64,000 bases of DNA from Zasmidium citrigriseum (lineage: Eukaryota > Ascomycota > Dothideomycetes > Mycosphaerellales > Mycosphaerellaceae), in NCBI GenBank assembly GCA_002786025.1, contig NHNW01000001.1, positions 620,001 through 684,000 on the forward strand, given 5' to 3'. Positions 29,867 through 41,647 of this stretch are shown in pieces. The first letter of the stretch is position 1. Each line of letters begins with the position of its first letter. Both the position numbers and the translations under genes were made by a program. The notes below the pieces were generated by a model. That model had not been told where the DNA came from, ran no database searches, and worked only from the letters and a program-made list of their open reading frames with translations.

Positions 29867-31921
29867 ATGCTGTTCGACGAGGCCGACTCGGAGCTGCTGA
29901 AGCAGTGGATCGTCAAGAAGCTCGAGGACGTGTCCGACGCCGATTCTGATGTGCTCGCCGACTATGTCCTGGCGCTGGTCAAGACGGATGACCCAGAGCC
30001 GGTAGCCAAGGCCAGCTGCGTCGAGAACCTGCAAGACTTCCTGGGCGACACGTCTCAAAAGTTCGTGGACGACGTCTTCACTGCCATCAAGACGAAAGCA
30101 TACGACCCGTCGAAGCCTGCACCCAAAGTCCCAGCACCCACGTACCAACCGCCACGCCGAACGAGCATCGACCCACCGCAACAACAACCCGGATCGCGTA
30201 AGCGCGGCTACCATGATTGGGACCGCGACGAGTCACAGAATGGTCAGATACAATCCTACCAAGGCGGAGACAGGCCGCAGAAGCAGCCACGTCGAGGTCG
30301 AGGCGGACGAGGGGGAGGGGGCTTTGATCAGCGTGGTGGGAGACAGAATCAGTTTGGAGGTGTTCCTCAAGCACAGCTCCCTCAGATGCCCACACCACCA
30401 CCTGGAATACCAGCGTTTGACCCAAACAACCCGCTGGGTTCGATGATGGCCCAATTTGCTGCCATGACCGGGATGCCTGGCTTTCCGCAACAGCCACCTC
30501 AGAAAGAGCGATGTAGGGACTACGACAACTTGGGATTCTGTGCTAGAGGCGCGCAATGCCCATTCGAACATGGAAATGACCACTTCGTTGTGCCTCCATC
30601 CAACGATCAGTACGATCCGAATCAGGCCACTTTGTTCAATGTGCAACCTACTCGAACGGGCACGGTGCAGACTTCGCCAGGACGTCGCGGCAGAGGAGGG
30701 CAGCGGGGGCGAGGCGGAGGTGGGACCTCTCGTGGCGGAGGCAGACGCGCAGAGTTCTCAATGGTGGGCCAGAACGATGACAGATCAATCACGGCTGTTG
30801 TCGTGGAGCAAATACCTGAAGACAAGTTCGACGAGCAAACTGTGCGCGACTTCTTCAGCGAGTTTGGCAACATCGAGGAGGTTACCATGCAACCCTACAA
30901 ACGATTGGCAATCGTCAAGTTCGACAGCTACGACGCCGCAAGGGCTGCCTACGACAGTCCGAAAGTCATCTTCGACAACCGATTCGTTAAGGTCTATTGG
31001 TACCAACCGGAGAAACATGGGAAATCATCGAACAATGCTTCTTCGTCCAAGCAGAATAACGGAGAGGTTGAAATGCAGGAAGAAGAACCGCAGATCGACA
31101 CCGAAGAGCTCGCGAGGAAGCAACAGGAGGCCCAGCAGAAGTATGACGAACACAAGAAGCGAGTCGAGGAAGCAGAAAAGCAGAAGAATGAGCTTGACGC
31201 GAAGATGAAGGCTATTGAAGCCGAACGCAAGAAGATGGCAGATGCAATAGCAAGAAAGAAGGGCTTGAAGGTGGAATCGCCCGCTCCCTCAGCCAATGGC
31301 TCTGAGGACACCGAGCAGACGAAAGCCTTGAAAGAGCAGCTTGCGAAACTCGAAGCCGAAGCGAAGAGCCTGGGTATTGATCCTGAGACGGCATCGGTGA
31401 GTGGCTACGAGACCTATCCAAGTTATCCACCTCGAGGACGGGGCGGCTGGAGAGGTCGACCACGAGGCAGAGGCAGAGGTGGGTACAATCCTTCCTTCAG
31501 AGGCGGCTGGGTTGGTGCCAGAGGTGGCGCTGTCATGCGACTTGACAACAGGCCAAAGACAGTGGCCCTCACATTCGTCGACGGCACCTACAGTGATCAC
31601 GAGGAATCGCTGCGCCAATGGCTCTTGTTTAATGGATCAGAGTCAGCCACCCTCATGAAGCACCCGAGCAGACAAGATGCAGCCTTGGTCAAGTTCCCAG
31701 AGCGCTATTTGGGCGAGAACCTCATGGCAGCGGCTCACTCGCCAAACTTCCCGCTCGCCGGCAAGGCCGAAATGTCTTGGTATACCGAACCAACGAACGG
31801 ACTCCAGGAAGTCAAGATTGATGCGCCGCCTGAGACCATCGATGCTCCAATGCAAGACGAAGCAGCGCCACCGCATGATATGGATGCATACGACGTCGCA
31901 GAGGATGATCATTGGGGATAG
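29867..31921 (+). CDS. RBM26/RBM27-like RNA-binding protein (Rmn1-type)
   Basis: Single exon, 684 residues. Domains in order: an N-terminal PWI-like helical domain (about 1-85); an RGG-rich linker; a CCCH finger (C-x8-C-x5-C-x3-H, about 222-241); a second RGG stretch; an RRM (about 302-375, RNP2-like AVVVEQIP and RNP1-like LAIVKFDS); a Lys/Glu-rich coiled coil (about 405-470); a third RGG box; and a C-terminal RRM-like region (about 560-640). This order matches human RBM26/27 and fission yeast Rmn1, which work with the MTREC/Red1 (PAXT-like) complex to hand nuclear RNA to the exosome. Orthology is inferred from domain order. The frame is complete, with a start just downstream of the shared promoter with Csf1. 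Confidence 0.88.
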   Translation: MLFDEADSELLKQWIVKKLEDVSDADSDVLADYVLALVKTDDPEPVAKASCVENLQDFLGDTSQKFVDDVFTAIKTKAYDPSKPAPKVPAPTYQPPRRTSIDPPQQQPGSRKRGYHDWDRDESQNGQIQSYQGGDRPQKQPRRGRGGRGGGGFDQRGGRQNQFGGVPQAQLPQMPTPPPGIPAFDPNNPLGSMMAQFAAMTGMPGFPQQPPQKERCRDYDNLGFCARGAQCPFEHGNDHFVVPPSNDQYDPNQATLFNVQPTRTGTVQTSPGRRGRGGQRGRGGGGTSRGGGRRAEFSMVGQNDDRSITAVVVEQIPEDKFDEQTVRDFFSEFGNIEEVTMQPYKRLAIVKFDSYDAARAAYDSPKVIFDNRFVKVYWYQPEKHGKSSNNASSSKQNNGEVEMQEEEPQIDTEELARKQQEAQQKYDEHKKRVEEAEKQKNELDAKMKAIEAERKKMADAIARKKGLKVESPAPSANGSEDTEQTKALKEQLAKLEAEAKSLGIDPETASVSGYETYPSYPPRGRGGWRGRPRGRGRGGYNPSFRGGWVGARGGAVMRLDNRPKTVALTFVDGTYSDHEESLRQWLLFNGSESATLMKHPSRQDAALVKFPERYLGENLMAAAHSPNFPLAGKAEMSWYTEPTNGLQEVKIDAPPETIDAPMQDEAAPPHDMDAYDVAEDDHWG

Positions 31922-32411
31922 GCAAGATGCACATGCACTGCCTTTCGTCAATCTCTACTACGCTGCTGTGGCCGGCTCGCAGAAAAAAGAATTAAGAGTC
32001 CCGCGGAGCCATTGCCAATCCTAGGGCACAGGAAGCAAACCCAATCCCTTGTGCCATCACATACCACTTCTAGCGCCACATCTTTGAGGCGCCGAGGTGG
32101 ATATCGATGCTTGGCACATCGCTCATTGGAAGTAGTTGAGGCTGAGCTGTCTTGGCTTTTTGACAGCTGCAGTGACATCAAACCGGCTCCACCAGTAGCA
32201 CCTCACGAAAGTCCCGAGCTATGAGGCTGTAAGGTACAGCCCGTGTGCCACATGGAATCACAACGTCACTTGTACAAGTATCCCGGTAGGTATATAGCAA
32301 GAGCAAGTGTACAGCACTTTCTTTAAAATCTCCTTCACCCTCTCGTCATCACCAGACATCTACCAAACACGAGCTCCTCTGTTCGAGTACCAATCGCCAA
32401 CTCCTGCGAAC
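31922..32411. other. intergenic, tandem genes
   Basis: 490 bp between two rightward genes. It contains the 3' end of the RBM26-like gene and the leader of the next; no gene recognised. Composition is normal. Confidence 0.55.
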
Positions 32412-33569
32412 ATGTCCAACCTTACCAGCACCCTCCGCGAGGCATCCGACAAGAATCACAGCCTTCTTACCGAACTTGCCGCTACCGACTATGCCCCTTC
32501 GTCCCTCAAACAAAACACAAACTACATCACCGACCTCAAATCCCAAATCTCCAACACCGACAAGGAACTCACTCGTCTTCACACCATCACGGAAGATGAA
32601 CGAAAAGTAAGTCGCACCATTTCCCTCAGATCACCACCCAACTAATGGGTCTGTTTTTAGGACCACGTAAAATATCGCGACAGCAACTTCAAGCGCTACA
32701 TGTACAAACTCGGCGGGTCGAAAGGCCAAGACAAATTCTCCTCGCGACAGGAGAAAGAAGAGAAAGAGTTCATGGACGCCTGGCAAGCCGAGCGATCTGC
32801 CAAAGAATCCCGCGAGGAACTCTCCACCGCTCTCAAGAACGCCGAGTCTCAGCAATCGAAGCTGCAAACCGATGCCCAACGCCATGATTCTGCGCAGAAG
32901 GAACTCGATGCGCTATACAACAGCATCTTCAGCGGCCCAACCCCAGACGTCCCTGGCGAGGATCAACTCGAAGAAAGCGTAAACCGCTGCAAAGAACACT
33001 TCTCAGCCTGCCAAACCCAACTCGGGGGCGAGAAGCAAGCCCTCCAAGCCCTCGCCAGCGCAGAATCAGCTCTAAAAGCCGGCTACAACGACATCCAAGC
33101 CGCCCTCCGACGCTCCACACGCGACATGCTCGGCGGCGGCACCTTCACCGACATGATGGAACGCGACGCCCTCGCCAGCGCCCAAAACAACATCCACGGC
33201 GTGATTCGACACATGGACGAAGCGCAGCGTCGTCAGCCCGCTATCAAGCCTTTGAGCGATATCACGATTGACCAGGGACATATGTTTAGTGATGTGCTTT
33301 TCGATAATGTGTTTAGCGATATGGCGCAGCATGATCGGATCCAGAATTCGGAGGGGCAGATGGAGATGGCGATGAGGCAGTTGCAGGGGCAGATTGCGGA
33401 GCAGCAAGGACGGGTCCAGGGGTCGGAGGGGAGGGTTAAGCAGGCGGGTGGGGAGTTGGAGGCGGCGAGGAGGGAGTTGCAGAGGATTCGGGCGGAGGCT
33501 TTTGAGAGGGTTGCTGGGGGACAGGGGGTGCAGCCGCCGGCGTACAGTGCTGCCGGGCAGACAGCTTGA
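32412..33569 (+). CDS. conserved fungal coiled-coil protein, unknown function
   Basis: Two exons, 32412-32606 and 32661-33569, giving 367 residues. The 54-bp intron has GTAAGT, an ACTAAT branch site and TTTTTAG. The junction reads EDERK/DHVKYRDSNFKRYMYKL. The protein is almost wholly helical. Heptad-like regions lie at about 25-65 and 85-150, then a loop region, then a Gln/Glu-rich coil (about 275-340), ending in a short Gly/Pro tail. The YMYKLGGSKGQDKF and RQEKEEKEFMDAW segments look like a conserved core, but I know no named family. No signal peptide, membrane segment or catalytic motif is seen. The second half has abrupt GGAG-rich codon use (33290 onward) unlike the C-rich first part. Confidence 0.78.
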
Positions 33570-34348
33570 GAGGACATATTGAGCCTGGTCTCCGATGCCA
33601 GACACTACAGGTATATCACTTGCAAACAAATCTTCGTTCACCTGTCTGTAGACGCTTGCCATGGGCGTAGGTTACAGTCCGCTTCGTAGGCACGATCACG
33701 GACTGAACAACTTCACTCGACCTTGGCAGCTGCCTTCTGCTCCCTCACAATCAACAATGCAGGAGCATACTTATCGATTTGTCCTTTGCTTTTCCGTCAC
33801 TGGAATCATGCGTAAAATCTCCGATGAGCCTACTACGGCTCGAAACTCGAGACGTTCGATCCAAGACAATTGTTCTACCATAATCGGCGTTTGACGCTCC
33901 CCAACAAAACAAGAACCATGAGGCGAGACGGGATCTTGTCTGGCTTTCCTGCATATGAGGAGTTCGACTGGACTGGTCCAGGTTGACTTGGCAGTATTCC
34001 GTGTTGAGCTTCTGCATGCGGGCGCAGCAGCTTCTGTTCTTCACTGGCTGCATCTTGCATCGACCTCTATCGGGAGGCGCGCATGTGGGGGCCGATCTGA
34101 GCCTTTCGGGGCATGCTACCAACGCCATGCATGCCAAGTGGACGACGAGTTGACCTAGATGAGGCCTGCGGCACGAACAAAAATATGGCTGGTCCGTAGC
34201 CTTACTGCTACTTCTTGACTGTCACTTCGACTTCTTGCTTCTCAAAACTCCATCAGAGACTGGCTTATTGTCTCGAAATATCAACGGTATCTCGAGATCT
34301 GCATGCGATAACATTACAACCCGCTGAGCCCGGCCCTGGGGTCGAGAA
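33570..34348. other. intergenic, tandem genes
   Basis: 779 bp without a recognisable gene on either strand. Frames up to 128 codons exist on the minus strand but lack family resemblance. Confidence 0.55.
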
Positions 34349-37033
34349 ATGCCAATGGAAGACCGTTTCACTTCAAGAACAAGCCGGGCCCAGCACGGCG
34401 CCGCCAGAAACCGACCCGGGTATACGAGAGTGCCCTCGTCCTTCTCTTACAACGAGTCACCTGCAAGGCAACTCACAGACGCCACCCCAAGTATCGAGAC
34501 TGCACGAACGCTTGTTGTTGAAGACGCCCGGAACGGAAATGGGGCGGTGGCCTCGCTCCATACTGCTACAACTACCTCGGGTTCTGGGAAGGGCCTTTCA
34601 ACGGTCGTTCAAGAGACGGAAACGGAGAACAGGCTTGTGGCGTCAAATATGTCCCCGAATGAGCTCTCTGGCACCATGTCACGTAGCCAATCGCTCAGTC
34701 AAATGGATACTGCATACAAAGGTGCCGCGGTTCAATACTCCGAAGACCATCCGCCATCGTCACTTTGTGCTGCCAATTCCGAATCATGCCACGACAAACT
34801 CGATTTGCGAAACAACTGTCAAAGCGCTGAGCCCGTCAAGAATCGTCGTTTCGGCAACTTCACGTCTATCACAATCCTGGTGCTCGCCATATTCTCAACT
34901 GTGTTTTCTGCCATGTTTCTTGTCATCGCTCTCACCAGGCCAAAATACGGAAGAACCATCCTGACGCGCGGCGGCACCTTCAATCCATCTTTGGCCGCTT
35001 TTGTTACGGCGCTACTCGCGAAGCTGATAGAAATATCGTTTGTAACAGCCTTTGTCGCCTTCTTGGGCCAGAGGTTGGCTCGAATGTCCTTTCGACCGGG
35101 GAATGCGCGTGGAATCACATTGAGCGAATTGAGCATGCGGACATGGGTGATACAGCCTGGAACCTTATTCACGCAGTGGCACGGCGTACGGTATGCTGGC
35201 CTTACGAAGTTGGGTGTCACGACCATGCTGGCCGCTTCATTCGCACTTTTGTACACTTCAGCATCCACGGCGCTCGTGCAGCCACAACTTAAGTTCCCGG
35301 GGCGGTGTCACCAGATAATGCAAGGCACAGTGAGATCGAGTCCGGCCAATCTGATTGACATTGCAGCACGATGCGAGACTGCAAACGTACTTGTCTATGG
35401 TGACCAGGAAAGAAGTACTTGCGTTACTAGCACATATGCCTCGATAGCGCTGCACAATTATCAACAATGGCTGCAGACGTGGACCGATCATCTTGGCAAT
35501 ACCGATAGCGGCTCATTGCTCGCTGACCGTCCTCCAGGATACGCCCTTTATACGGAAAACACAACGATAGTTGCGCCCTGGATCGAGATACGGAATGTAA
35601 CTGCGGTTAACAACACGAGATGGGTCAACAATATCACTATGGCAATGCCTCACATTGGCGTCATCGAGGCTGCTCAAGATCCTGCCAATCGTATACTGCA
35701 GCCAACGGAGCTTGACGGCGCTACATACGACATTCGAGCGGCTGTACCAAGCCGTTTCGTAAACGTGCTTTGCGTTACGATGTCTGATTCGGATCTAAAG
35801 CCGTTCGTGTACGAATTGTGGGACGATCATTCTGACTTCAACTCCAGTGATGTAAACTGGTTCCGCAACCTGACCTACTCAGATCCTTACCTCGGTGGCA
35901 CCGCTTTTGATGAGGTCTTTGGATGGGGACCGTGGGGCTCTACTGCCGGCCAGCTAAACGCCCCTCCTGTCTTTCCTAAGCTACCTACGGAATACAGCAT
36001 GCTACTGAACGACACAGAAGGCATGCCCAGGGGTCGAAGCGCTCTGTACGTCCTTGCGAGGGGCGGGCCCATAGATTATGACGGACTTCCAACGTCCACA
36101 ACGACAGGAGAAGTTACGAATTATGCTATGTGCCAAATGCAGGTCGGCCAAACCTCAAATTGCTCGACAAATTATAACGTGACCAGCTCTGGTGCTTCAT
36201 TAGTGGCCCATTGCGAAGATCCGGACAACGATATGACGTACCTTCAGCATGTCAGCCATGAAGAGCCACATTTTGGCAATAGTACCCTCGATCCAGATTG
36301 GCCGGGAGTCGGGAGCGTATTGGCAAAGAGTAGGCGTTTGACAATGCTAACTCTGACATTCGACTAACCTATTTCATTAGGCCTCTCGTACAACAATGGC
36401 ATAGAGAATACCGATTCTTTCAATAGCAGACGTTTGACACAACTCATTGTTACGTCCTCAAATCTCAGCCGTCGACTCCCGTCGCTGGCAGAAGCCCTGG
36501 CTGTACAATCTGGAATTACCCTTATTGACGGCATGATAGGCGCACCATTCGTTGGCGGCCTCTGGAACTACACCGTCGACACGATAGATACTACCAATGA
36601 CGTACACCAATGGTTCAATGCCTCTATCCAGAACATGCAGTACGCCAGTGGGGGAAGAGAGCCCTACCAGAACGCCTTCTTCATCGTACTCTTCGGAGTC
36701 TTCGCGATGAACGTCTTCACTCTATGCTATTTCATTTCGCACAAAGACTGGTACGCAGACTTCAGCGAGCCGAACTCGTTATTCGCGCTCGCTCTGAACA
36801 GTCCACCGAGTGAGAAACTGGCCGGCAGCTGCGGTTGTGGTCCCAAAGGAGACCACTACGCCGTGCATTGGAAGATGCACAACGACAACGGACACTACTT
36901 CGTGAAGCACCAGGACTACGAGGCGGATTACGTTTCTGGAGTCGACGGGGCAAGGCAGCTATGGACGGAATCAATTGAGATGATGAAGAGGCCTGCTACG
37001 ACATTAAAGAAACGCTTTGCCCGGGAAGTGTAA
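34349..37033 (+). CDS. large fungal membrane protein with glycosylated outer domain
   Basis: Two exons, 34349-36329 and 36381-37033, giving 877 residues. The 51-bp intron (GTAGGC, branch CGACTAAC, ATTAG) joins VLAK to SLSYNNGIENTDSF in frame. Residues 1-165 are disordered and presumably cytosolic. Three membrane helices follow (about 170-195, 213-240, 288-310), with ITLSELSMRTWVIQPGT between the second and third. A long outer region (about 315-760) has many Asn-X-Ser/Thr sites and paired cysteines. One more helix (about 765-790, FFIVLFGVFAMNVFTLCYF) precedes a cytosolic tail. This plan recurs in uncharacterised ascomycete membrane proteins (DUF3176-like in layout). No transporter or enzyme motif is seen. 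Function unknown; the plasma membrane is the likely site. Confidence 0.8.
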
Positions 37034-37280
37034 TCTGACAGCTCGTTGCTGTCTGTACGTCCGTACTCTTCAGACAATAGCTGAAGAGGCAGAGAGATAT
37101 GTCACAACCGCTCATTCGACCACTCGAGTCAAAGGCTTCACATGCTAAAGATCATACAAGACGAGGATTTGGCCACAACCAGTACTGTAAAGAATGTCCT
37201 CATTCACATGATTCGGCAAATCATCTCCAACCACAGGTACTCCACAAACACGTCCCTCAAGAGATAGCCAGCCAACTTCT

Positions 37281-38057
37281 TCAAATCAAAGACTTGACGT
37301 ACTGGAAATCATCCAAAAACGTCACGGCCGTAACCTTCGACAGCCCCGTCGTAGCAACTCTCAAAGACGTAAGAGAATCGAAACCAGAAAACGTCACCTT
37401 CTGCATCGCGCCGTTCAACAACGCCGGCGGAGTATACTTGGCCTGCTGCGTGACCTATCTGCTGTCAGAAGCTTGCATGATTGGGATGTTTGATTGCAGG
37501 ACTTACGACTCTCCCATTCCTCTTCGTTCCCGTAAACTCCAAATCACACGCATTCGGCACCGTAGCAACGTCCCCTGTGAGCGTCGGCACCGCACAAGCA
37601 ACATAAATCGAAAGGGCGGTGAAAGAGCCTACACCACACCACTCATCAATTCTCAATCCCAAAATCACAAACAGGCAGTTTCCAACTTACCGCCCGCATC
37701 ACACCCACTCGTCGAAATGAGCGCAGGCTGCCCAAGAGTCTCTTCGGGAGCGCTATACAACGCATTGGGCCTGGACTGCGGCATGAAACCCAGGAGGTTG
37801 AGGGAGTAGTTCCCCACGCCGAAGTTCTGGTAGCAGAGGCCTTTGTAGGGCTTTGGTGGCTGAGTGATCATGCCTGTGTTGAGGAGGGGGTTGGCGGGGA
37901 TGTCGTCGTACTAAGGGTCGTCAGTTGGGTTGGGTGGGAGTGGGGATGTTCTTACTTTGGCGGTGACGAGGCCGATGGTGATGTCTTGAATCTGGGGGGA
38001 AGGGAGCGCGAGAGTGAAAGGGAGGAGGAGTAGGGTGGTGATGGAGATGGAGAGCAT
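37281..38057 (-). CDS. four-exon secreted protein, beta-rich, unknown function
   Basis: Exons 38057-37956, 37910-37691, 37628-37507 and 37454-37281, giving 205 residues. Introns are 45, 62 and 52 bp, all GTAAG...TAG, and all four joins keep frame. A signal peptide is clear (MLSISITTLLLLPFTLALP). The mature protein has four cysteines, so two disulfides are plausible. The segments PPKPYKGLCYQNF near the start, then SFTALSIYVAC, and a C-terminal VTFSGF...TAVTFLDDF pattern look like the beta-sandwich secreted proteins common in fungi. They often bind glycans, but no family is certain. No catalytic motif is visible. A TATA box lies 90 bp upstream. Exon structure is my own reconstruction from splice signals. 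It is convergent with the membrane-protein gene (247 bp apart). Confidence 0.8.
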
Positions 38058-39190
38058 GATGGGTTAGGTAGGTTGGTGGGAGAAGAGGTTGGATTTGGTT
38101 GATGGGTCGAGGGATCTGGCGTTCTTCAATGAAGAACAGAGGGGAGTTTTATACTTCTCATGCTCGGCAGCCCGCGATGCCAACATATTGACAGTAACGC
38201 CTCTGACGAGAGCGTGGGAAGTCTGGCCGGCGCGAAGAGCCGTAGAGGCTGCTTGGTGGAAAGGAATAAGCAGTGGTTGTTTCCCACTACTGCAGAGATA
38301 TTGCATTACGTATCTGCCTCTTTCTGGGAGACGTATATGGTGGTCTGGAACGGCTCTTGGATGGAGTGCAGTGGTGTCTGGAGGATGCAGTGCCAATAGC
38401 TCGAAACCTGCAGATGGATCCATTGAGCTTTCCCCAAACCAGGTCCTGGAAACCCACATTACCTTCAACGCCGTCTAAGCGCTTGCATCCCTCCACGTAC
38501 AGGACGAGTCGTTTCTTTCTCTCATGCCTCAAAGGAACGAAATCCTTCACAAGTCGCAGTGCAATGCCCCTCTTCGAATCAATCCATGGCATGCATAAAT
38601 CACACGTAACTTTTCCAACGACTGGCGCCTGGGCCTCATGGTGGACTCCATGAGAAGGGGGTGGCAACGAACCAATGTACCCATGGAGGTGGAGTGGAGT
38701 CCATACACTCATCTGGATATTACGGACGCGGACGCTCCGTGCCGTTCCATCACCATTCTATGCTTTCTCGATCGATCGATGGGCGGCAACGTTGTTGAAG
38801 AGGCGTCAGTGTTTGTGTAACAGCATCGGACATGCTCGCACTTGCCAGTCTAGGCAATCCTTTGGTGGGAGGAGATCCAATAGCGCACGAAGGGGTTGTG
38901 CGTCCTTCCAAATGTGTCGACGATGGAATCTGGTCCAGAGGCGTTAGACATGGGGCCCGGCCGCGCTGACATGTGAACAAAGTGTCCGTGCGCACATTCC
39001 AGCTCCGCGTCAGAAGGAGTAAAGCCTCCGGTACTTGATTCAAAATTGAGAGTCTCTGTTCAGTCAATCTCCAAGTGCAATGTCAAAGCAATGAGGAAAA
39101 GAGGAAGGGGCTTACTGAAAAGTCATTTGTGATATTAATACCAATTGTCATTCCACTGGGTATCTCAAAGCCGCACGCTCACAATCCATG
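38058..39190. other. 1.1-kb intergenic region
   Basis: It spans the promoter of the secreted gene and the 3' side of the RBR ligase gene. Open frames (up to about 141 codons on the minus strand) show no domain or splice-supported structure. CA and TG are normal, so no RIP. Confidence 0.5.
38147..38153 (-). promoter_or_regulatory. TATA box of the four-exon secreted gene
   Basis: TATAAAA on the minus strand, 90 bp before the ATG at 38057; good core-promoter spacing. Confidence 0.5.
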
Positions 39191-41108
39191 CTACCGCCTT
39201 GGAATAATAAAATCATCATCATCATTCCCCAGCTCATCCGAATCCCACCCCTCCTCTTCATCTCTTTCAGCCATGGCCAAGAAACGCTGCAGCTCAGCTT
39301 GCTGTCTCTGCTCCAGCTCTTGCCTATTACCTCCACCTCCGCCTGCGCCGCCACGCCGCCGTCCACGCTCGTGATTTCGTACTGCCTGAGCAGCGCCGCG
39401 GCCACGGGGGTTGTGAGGGAATGGGTTACGTTGACGGCGGCCGCCTCGTTGGGGTTGGTCTCGCGGTGGTTGTTCGGCTTCGTCGATGTCGAGGAAGTCG
39501 TTGAAGTCCATTTGAGCCATGGCGACGATGATTTCCATGTCTTGGTGAGGTGGTTCGGGTGCGGCGGGGAAAGGTTGCATCAAAAGGTTGCCTTCTCCTG
39601 GTGCATGCTCAGCGGCATCTTCTGCTCCAGGGCTGCAAGGAAATGTTAGTCCATCTCAAAGCGCACAGGCTAGATCAGACTTACGCATCACGATTCATCT
39701 GCTCCCAACCCCGCGCCCCTCCAAAACCATGCCCATCAGCAGGCGCCTGTCCATTATCGCCCTCCTCAAGCTCCCACAACCGCTGATAGCACTCCGTACC
39801 CTCCGTATTAAAATGCTGGTAAGGATTATCAGGCTGCAACCACGAGCTACACAAGTAGCAGAAATGCGTGTTGCATTGAAAGCATTGCATGTGGTTGCAC
39901 CCCATGGTCTTCGACACCGGGGCGTTGCACGTTGGACATGGCGACGTATGCAGGGCGAGATATTTGTAGCTTGCTCTGTCCTCTTCGCTCAGCTCGTTCG
40001 GGTTTCGTGGATAGCAGCGGACGAAGTGGCCATGCCAGCCGTGGTAGCAGACTCGACAAAATGCCAGCGAACACTTCTCGCATATAGCGAGTCTGTCGAA
40101 ACTCGAGTAATCATCTTTTGGCGGGGTCGCGCTTCTCGGAGGGGCAGCCGTCTCATCCTCATCATCCGACGAAATGTCCTTGTCGATGTAGGTCAAGAGA
40201 TCAGCAGGAATAGGCGGATACTTCGGATTCTTCGCAGGAGCAGTGCAAAAGGTCCTCGGACAGTAGACAGTGCTCTTGTCCGATTCCATCTTCTTCTTGC
40301 GCTTCATCTCAACGTATCGCCGGACCATGCTCTCCTCGATGCCCATAGCGAACAGCTCGCGCGGGTGGATGAGGCGGTGTTTCTTCTGTCTCCGTCGTTG
40401 TCCATTAGCATCGATCATTCCACAATCTGGGTCCAAGCATTCAACACCAGTCACGTTTCCTTCTTTGATGGCGTCGTTGTAAAAGTCTTGCAGACATTGC
40501 TTGCAGAAGACGTGGCCGCAGCGGTTCATACGGTAGCACGCAGAGCCCTTCTTGGGCTCTAAGCAGATGCCGCAGTCATATGTGCCCTTGTTGAATGTCT
40601 CTTGCTCTTTCTTCTTTGCAAATGCAACGAGCTTCGATTCTTGAGACGAAGGAAGCACGAGGCATCCATTAGACGTCTGGTCGAAATCGAAACCGCGCTC
40701 AGCTGCTTGCTGAAGGAAGTCGATGTATGCGAAAAGAATCTGACAATGTCCATACTCTTCCCAGAGATTCGCAATCTCAGCCTCTAGCTCAGCGATCTTC
40801 TCTTTCGGCAGCCAGTCGAATTGAGTGCTCAGCTCAATTTGAGGCGGGGCATCGGCGGGATAGTTGTCTGGGAGAGTCAGACGTAAGGTGAGAGGCGGTA
40901 GCTGAGTCAAGCGAACATCTCGCTCGATGCGTGCGGCTTCAGCATAGGACTCATTCGTAGTCTCGGTAGGCAGGAATCGAGCAAGCAGCGGCGTCGTAGG
41001 TGTAACGGGAAGCTCGAGAGTCGCTGCAAATTCATTCGTAGGGTCGATGACCAGTTCGGGGAAGATGGCCGTCAGAGAGCCCAGCTCTTCTATGCGCTCG
41101 TCTTCCAT
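39191..41108 (-). CDS. RWD-RBR E3 ubiquitin ligase (RNF14/Itt1-like)
   Basis: Two exons, 41108-39685 and 39632-39191, giving 621 residues. The 52-bp intron (GTAAGT...TTGCAG) joins MNRDA to PGAEDAAEH. Domains: RWD (about 1-140, with PPLTLRLTLPDNYPADAPP); RING1 (about 183-230, CGICLEPKKGSACYRMNRCG); IBR with CEKCSLAFCRVC; RING2 with CPTCNAPVSKTMGCNHMQC, in which the Cys of GCNHMQC is the expected thioester-forming residue. The C-terminal exon is a disordered Arg/Gly/Gln-rich and then acidic tail. RBR ligases take ubiquitin from an E2 onto their own cysteine before transfer. RNF14 acts on stalled-ribosome complexes with crosslinked or trapped factors, and yeast Itt1 affects translation termination. 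Orthology is inferred from the RWD-RBR order. Confidence 0.92.
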
Positions 41109-41647
41109 GTTGTACGGTCTCGGTTGTCGATTGTCGGTAGTTGATTAAGGTAATTGTTTTGTGTTCGGTCGGGGAATATCTGTCATGAACAAGAGGAAAA
41201 GGGAAAGTGCGGTCCGAAATGCATATGTGCCTCCAGATCACAAAGCATTCTGAGACTCAAGAAAACAATGCGATTGAAGGTGCCGGTCTTTGTCTGTACA
41301 AAGGCGCAGGTCCGGCTTTATGAAGACATCGCCGGAGACTAGAAAGACCTATTGTTAGTAATCTCGACAACACAGTTCTGGTGCGACGCGATGCCAAAAC
41401 TTGGTCCGTAGTAAAAGGTGTGATGCGTAAGAGTAGAAAGACTTCCCATCAGTGGCGACTTGAATCATCGAAGTCCTCCAAACCGCCAGCCAATAAACTC
41501 AACCCGAACCCGAGCTCTAGCGCCAAACCCAAATCCGCCGCGCTCCCGTCGTTCACATGCAGCAAATGCAGGTCCCCAGTAGTCACACATTCACTCACCC
41601 ATCGCCATTCCTTCGAAATCACGACACCGTCAGCCTCACCACGCACA
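41109..41647. other. divergent intergenic region
   Basis: 539 bp between the RBR ligase (leftward) and dolichyl-diphosphatase (rightward). In-frame codons upstream of 41648 stay open to about 41381, but they add no family-like sequence, so they are treated as leader. Confidence 0.5.

Noticed and set aside
38287..38712. 141-codon minus-strand frame in the 38-39 kb gap
   Set aside because: No domain, signal peptide or splice-supported extension; composition is like the surrounding non-coding DNA.
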